DNA from: Oscillospiraceae bacterium | GTDB lineage: Bacteria > Bacillota > Clostridia > Oscillospirales > Ruminococcaceae | DNA length: 6,251 bases | Assembly (NCBI GenBank): GCA_003508605.1 | Contig: DNUB01000120.1 | Location: 1-6,251 of the forward strand | Direction: 5' to 3' | Shown here: piece by piece, positions 5,913 to 6,251 of the stretch | Layout of the letters: each line of letters starts with the position of its first letter | Numbering within the stretch: the stretch's first letter is position 1 | The notes under the pieces: model-generated | What the model was told of the DNA's origin: nothing | The model's input: the letters and a program-made list of their open reading frames with translations, nothing else | Databases searched by the model: none | Program-made: the position numbers and the translations under genes

Positions 5913-6251
5913 TTACCTCGATAAATAAATAAGATATTCTATATTTCCGTCTCCGCCGGTAATAGGCGACTGAACGATACCGTTAACCTTTAAGCCCATT
6001 TGCAGCGAAGCTTCTTTTATCTCGTTTACCGTCTTTTCTCTGAGCCTTTGATCCTTTACAATGCCGTTTTTGCCGATTCCCCTTTTTCCGATTTCAAACT
6101 GAGGCTTTATCAAAGCGACAATGCTTCCCTGTTCTTTCAGTAAATCGACCGCAAAGGGAAGAACCTTTTTTAAAGAAATAAAAGAAACGTCAATACTCAC
6201 AAAATCAGCCTTTTCGGGTATTTTTTCATCGGCGGTTCTTATATCCGTCTG
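5913..6251 (-). CDS. tlyA: TlyA-family rRNA 2'-O-methyltransferase, C-terminal part
   Basis: The gene is cut by the right edge. The frame stays open to base 6251, so the GTG at 6200 is an internal valine and the visible part is 112 residues of a protein normally about 270 long. It covers the second half of the FtsJ-like Rossmann methyltransferase domain: DIR near the start, the family signature SIDVSFISL (residues 19-27), ALIKPQFEIGKRG with the catalytic-type Lys, and the closing SPITGGDGNIEYL, whose Glu completes the K-D-K-E set. TlyA proteins methylate 16S and/or 23S rRNA at 2'-OH groups and in some species set capreomycin sensitivity; older annotations call them hemolysin A. The N-terminal S4 RNA-binding domain would lie outside the window. 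Immediate coupling to nadK matches the clostridial order. Confidence 0.93.
   Translation of the reverse strand, partial: QTDIRTADEKIPEKADFVSIDVSFISLKKVLPFAVDLLKEQGSIVALIKPQFEIGKRGIGKNGIVKDQRLREKTVNEIKEASLQMGLKVNGIVQSPITGGDGNIEYLIYLSR
5916..5919 (-). promoter_or_regulatory. nadK ribosome-binding site inside the tlyA 3' end
   Basis: GAGG lies 5 bases before the nadK ATG. It is read within the last sense codons of tlyA and abuts its TAA stop (5913-5915). This fixes the nadK start and suggests that ribosomes finishing tlyA feed initiation at nadK. Confidence 0.65.

Noticed and set aside
6198..6200. GTG as the start of a 95-residue gene
   Set aside because: The frame is open to the window edge, and the upstream residues continue the TlyA fold, so the gene is truncated by the window rather than short.

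Overview
The window looks like chromosomal core DNA from a low-to-moderate GC Firmicute of class Clostridia, possibly the Oscillospiraceae/Ruminococcaceae side. This rests on the tlyA-nadK-argR-recN gene order, typical of Clostridia, on an ArgR regulator, and on a DnaD-like plus DnaI-like helicase-loader pair, which is a Firmicute trait. Species cannot be named. Every supported gene lies on the minus strand, so transcription runs from high to low coordinates, and almost every base is coding.

Layout in the direction of transcription: the C-terminal part of tlyA (rRNA 2'-O-methyltransferase) enters from the right edge, followed by nadK (NAD kinase) 2 bases later, argR (arginine repressor) 14 bases later, and a DUF402-domain protein of unknown function 14 bases later. 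A leader of about 136 bases follows, the only sizeable intergenic gap between genes. Then come recN (SMC-like repair ATPase), a protein with two tandem DnaD domains, and a DnaI/DnaC-type AAA+ helicase loader whose start codon overlaps the stop of the DnaD gene (ATGA). The last 103 bases at the left edge carry a near-consensus sigma-A promoter that reads out of the window into an unseen transcription unit.

The genes form two functional blocks. tlyA-nadK-argR is the usual clostridial housekeeping run (ribosome modification, NADP supply, arginine regulation). recN-dnaD-dnaI groups double-strand-break repair with helicase loading, which would make sense as a recombination and replication-restart module. 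Between the blocks, the DUF402 gene has visibly lower GC than its neighbours and is followed by the AT-rich leader, so it may be a later insertion into an ancestral argR-recN junction.

I see no tRNA or rRNA gene, CRISPR array, insertion sequence, phage gene or obvious intrinsic terminator. Nothing clearly amounts to a new biological system. The points worth a second look are the DUF402 insertion, the recN start and leader, the coupling of helicase-loader genes to recN, and the promoter with an inverted repeat at the left edge.
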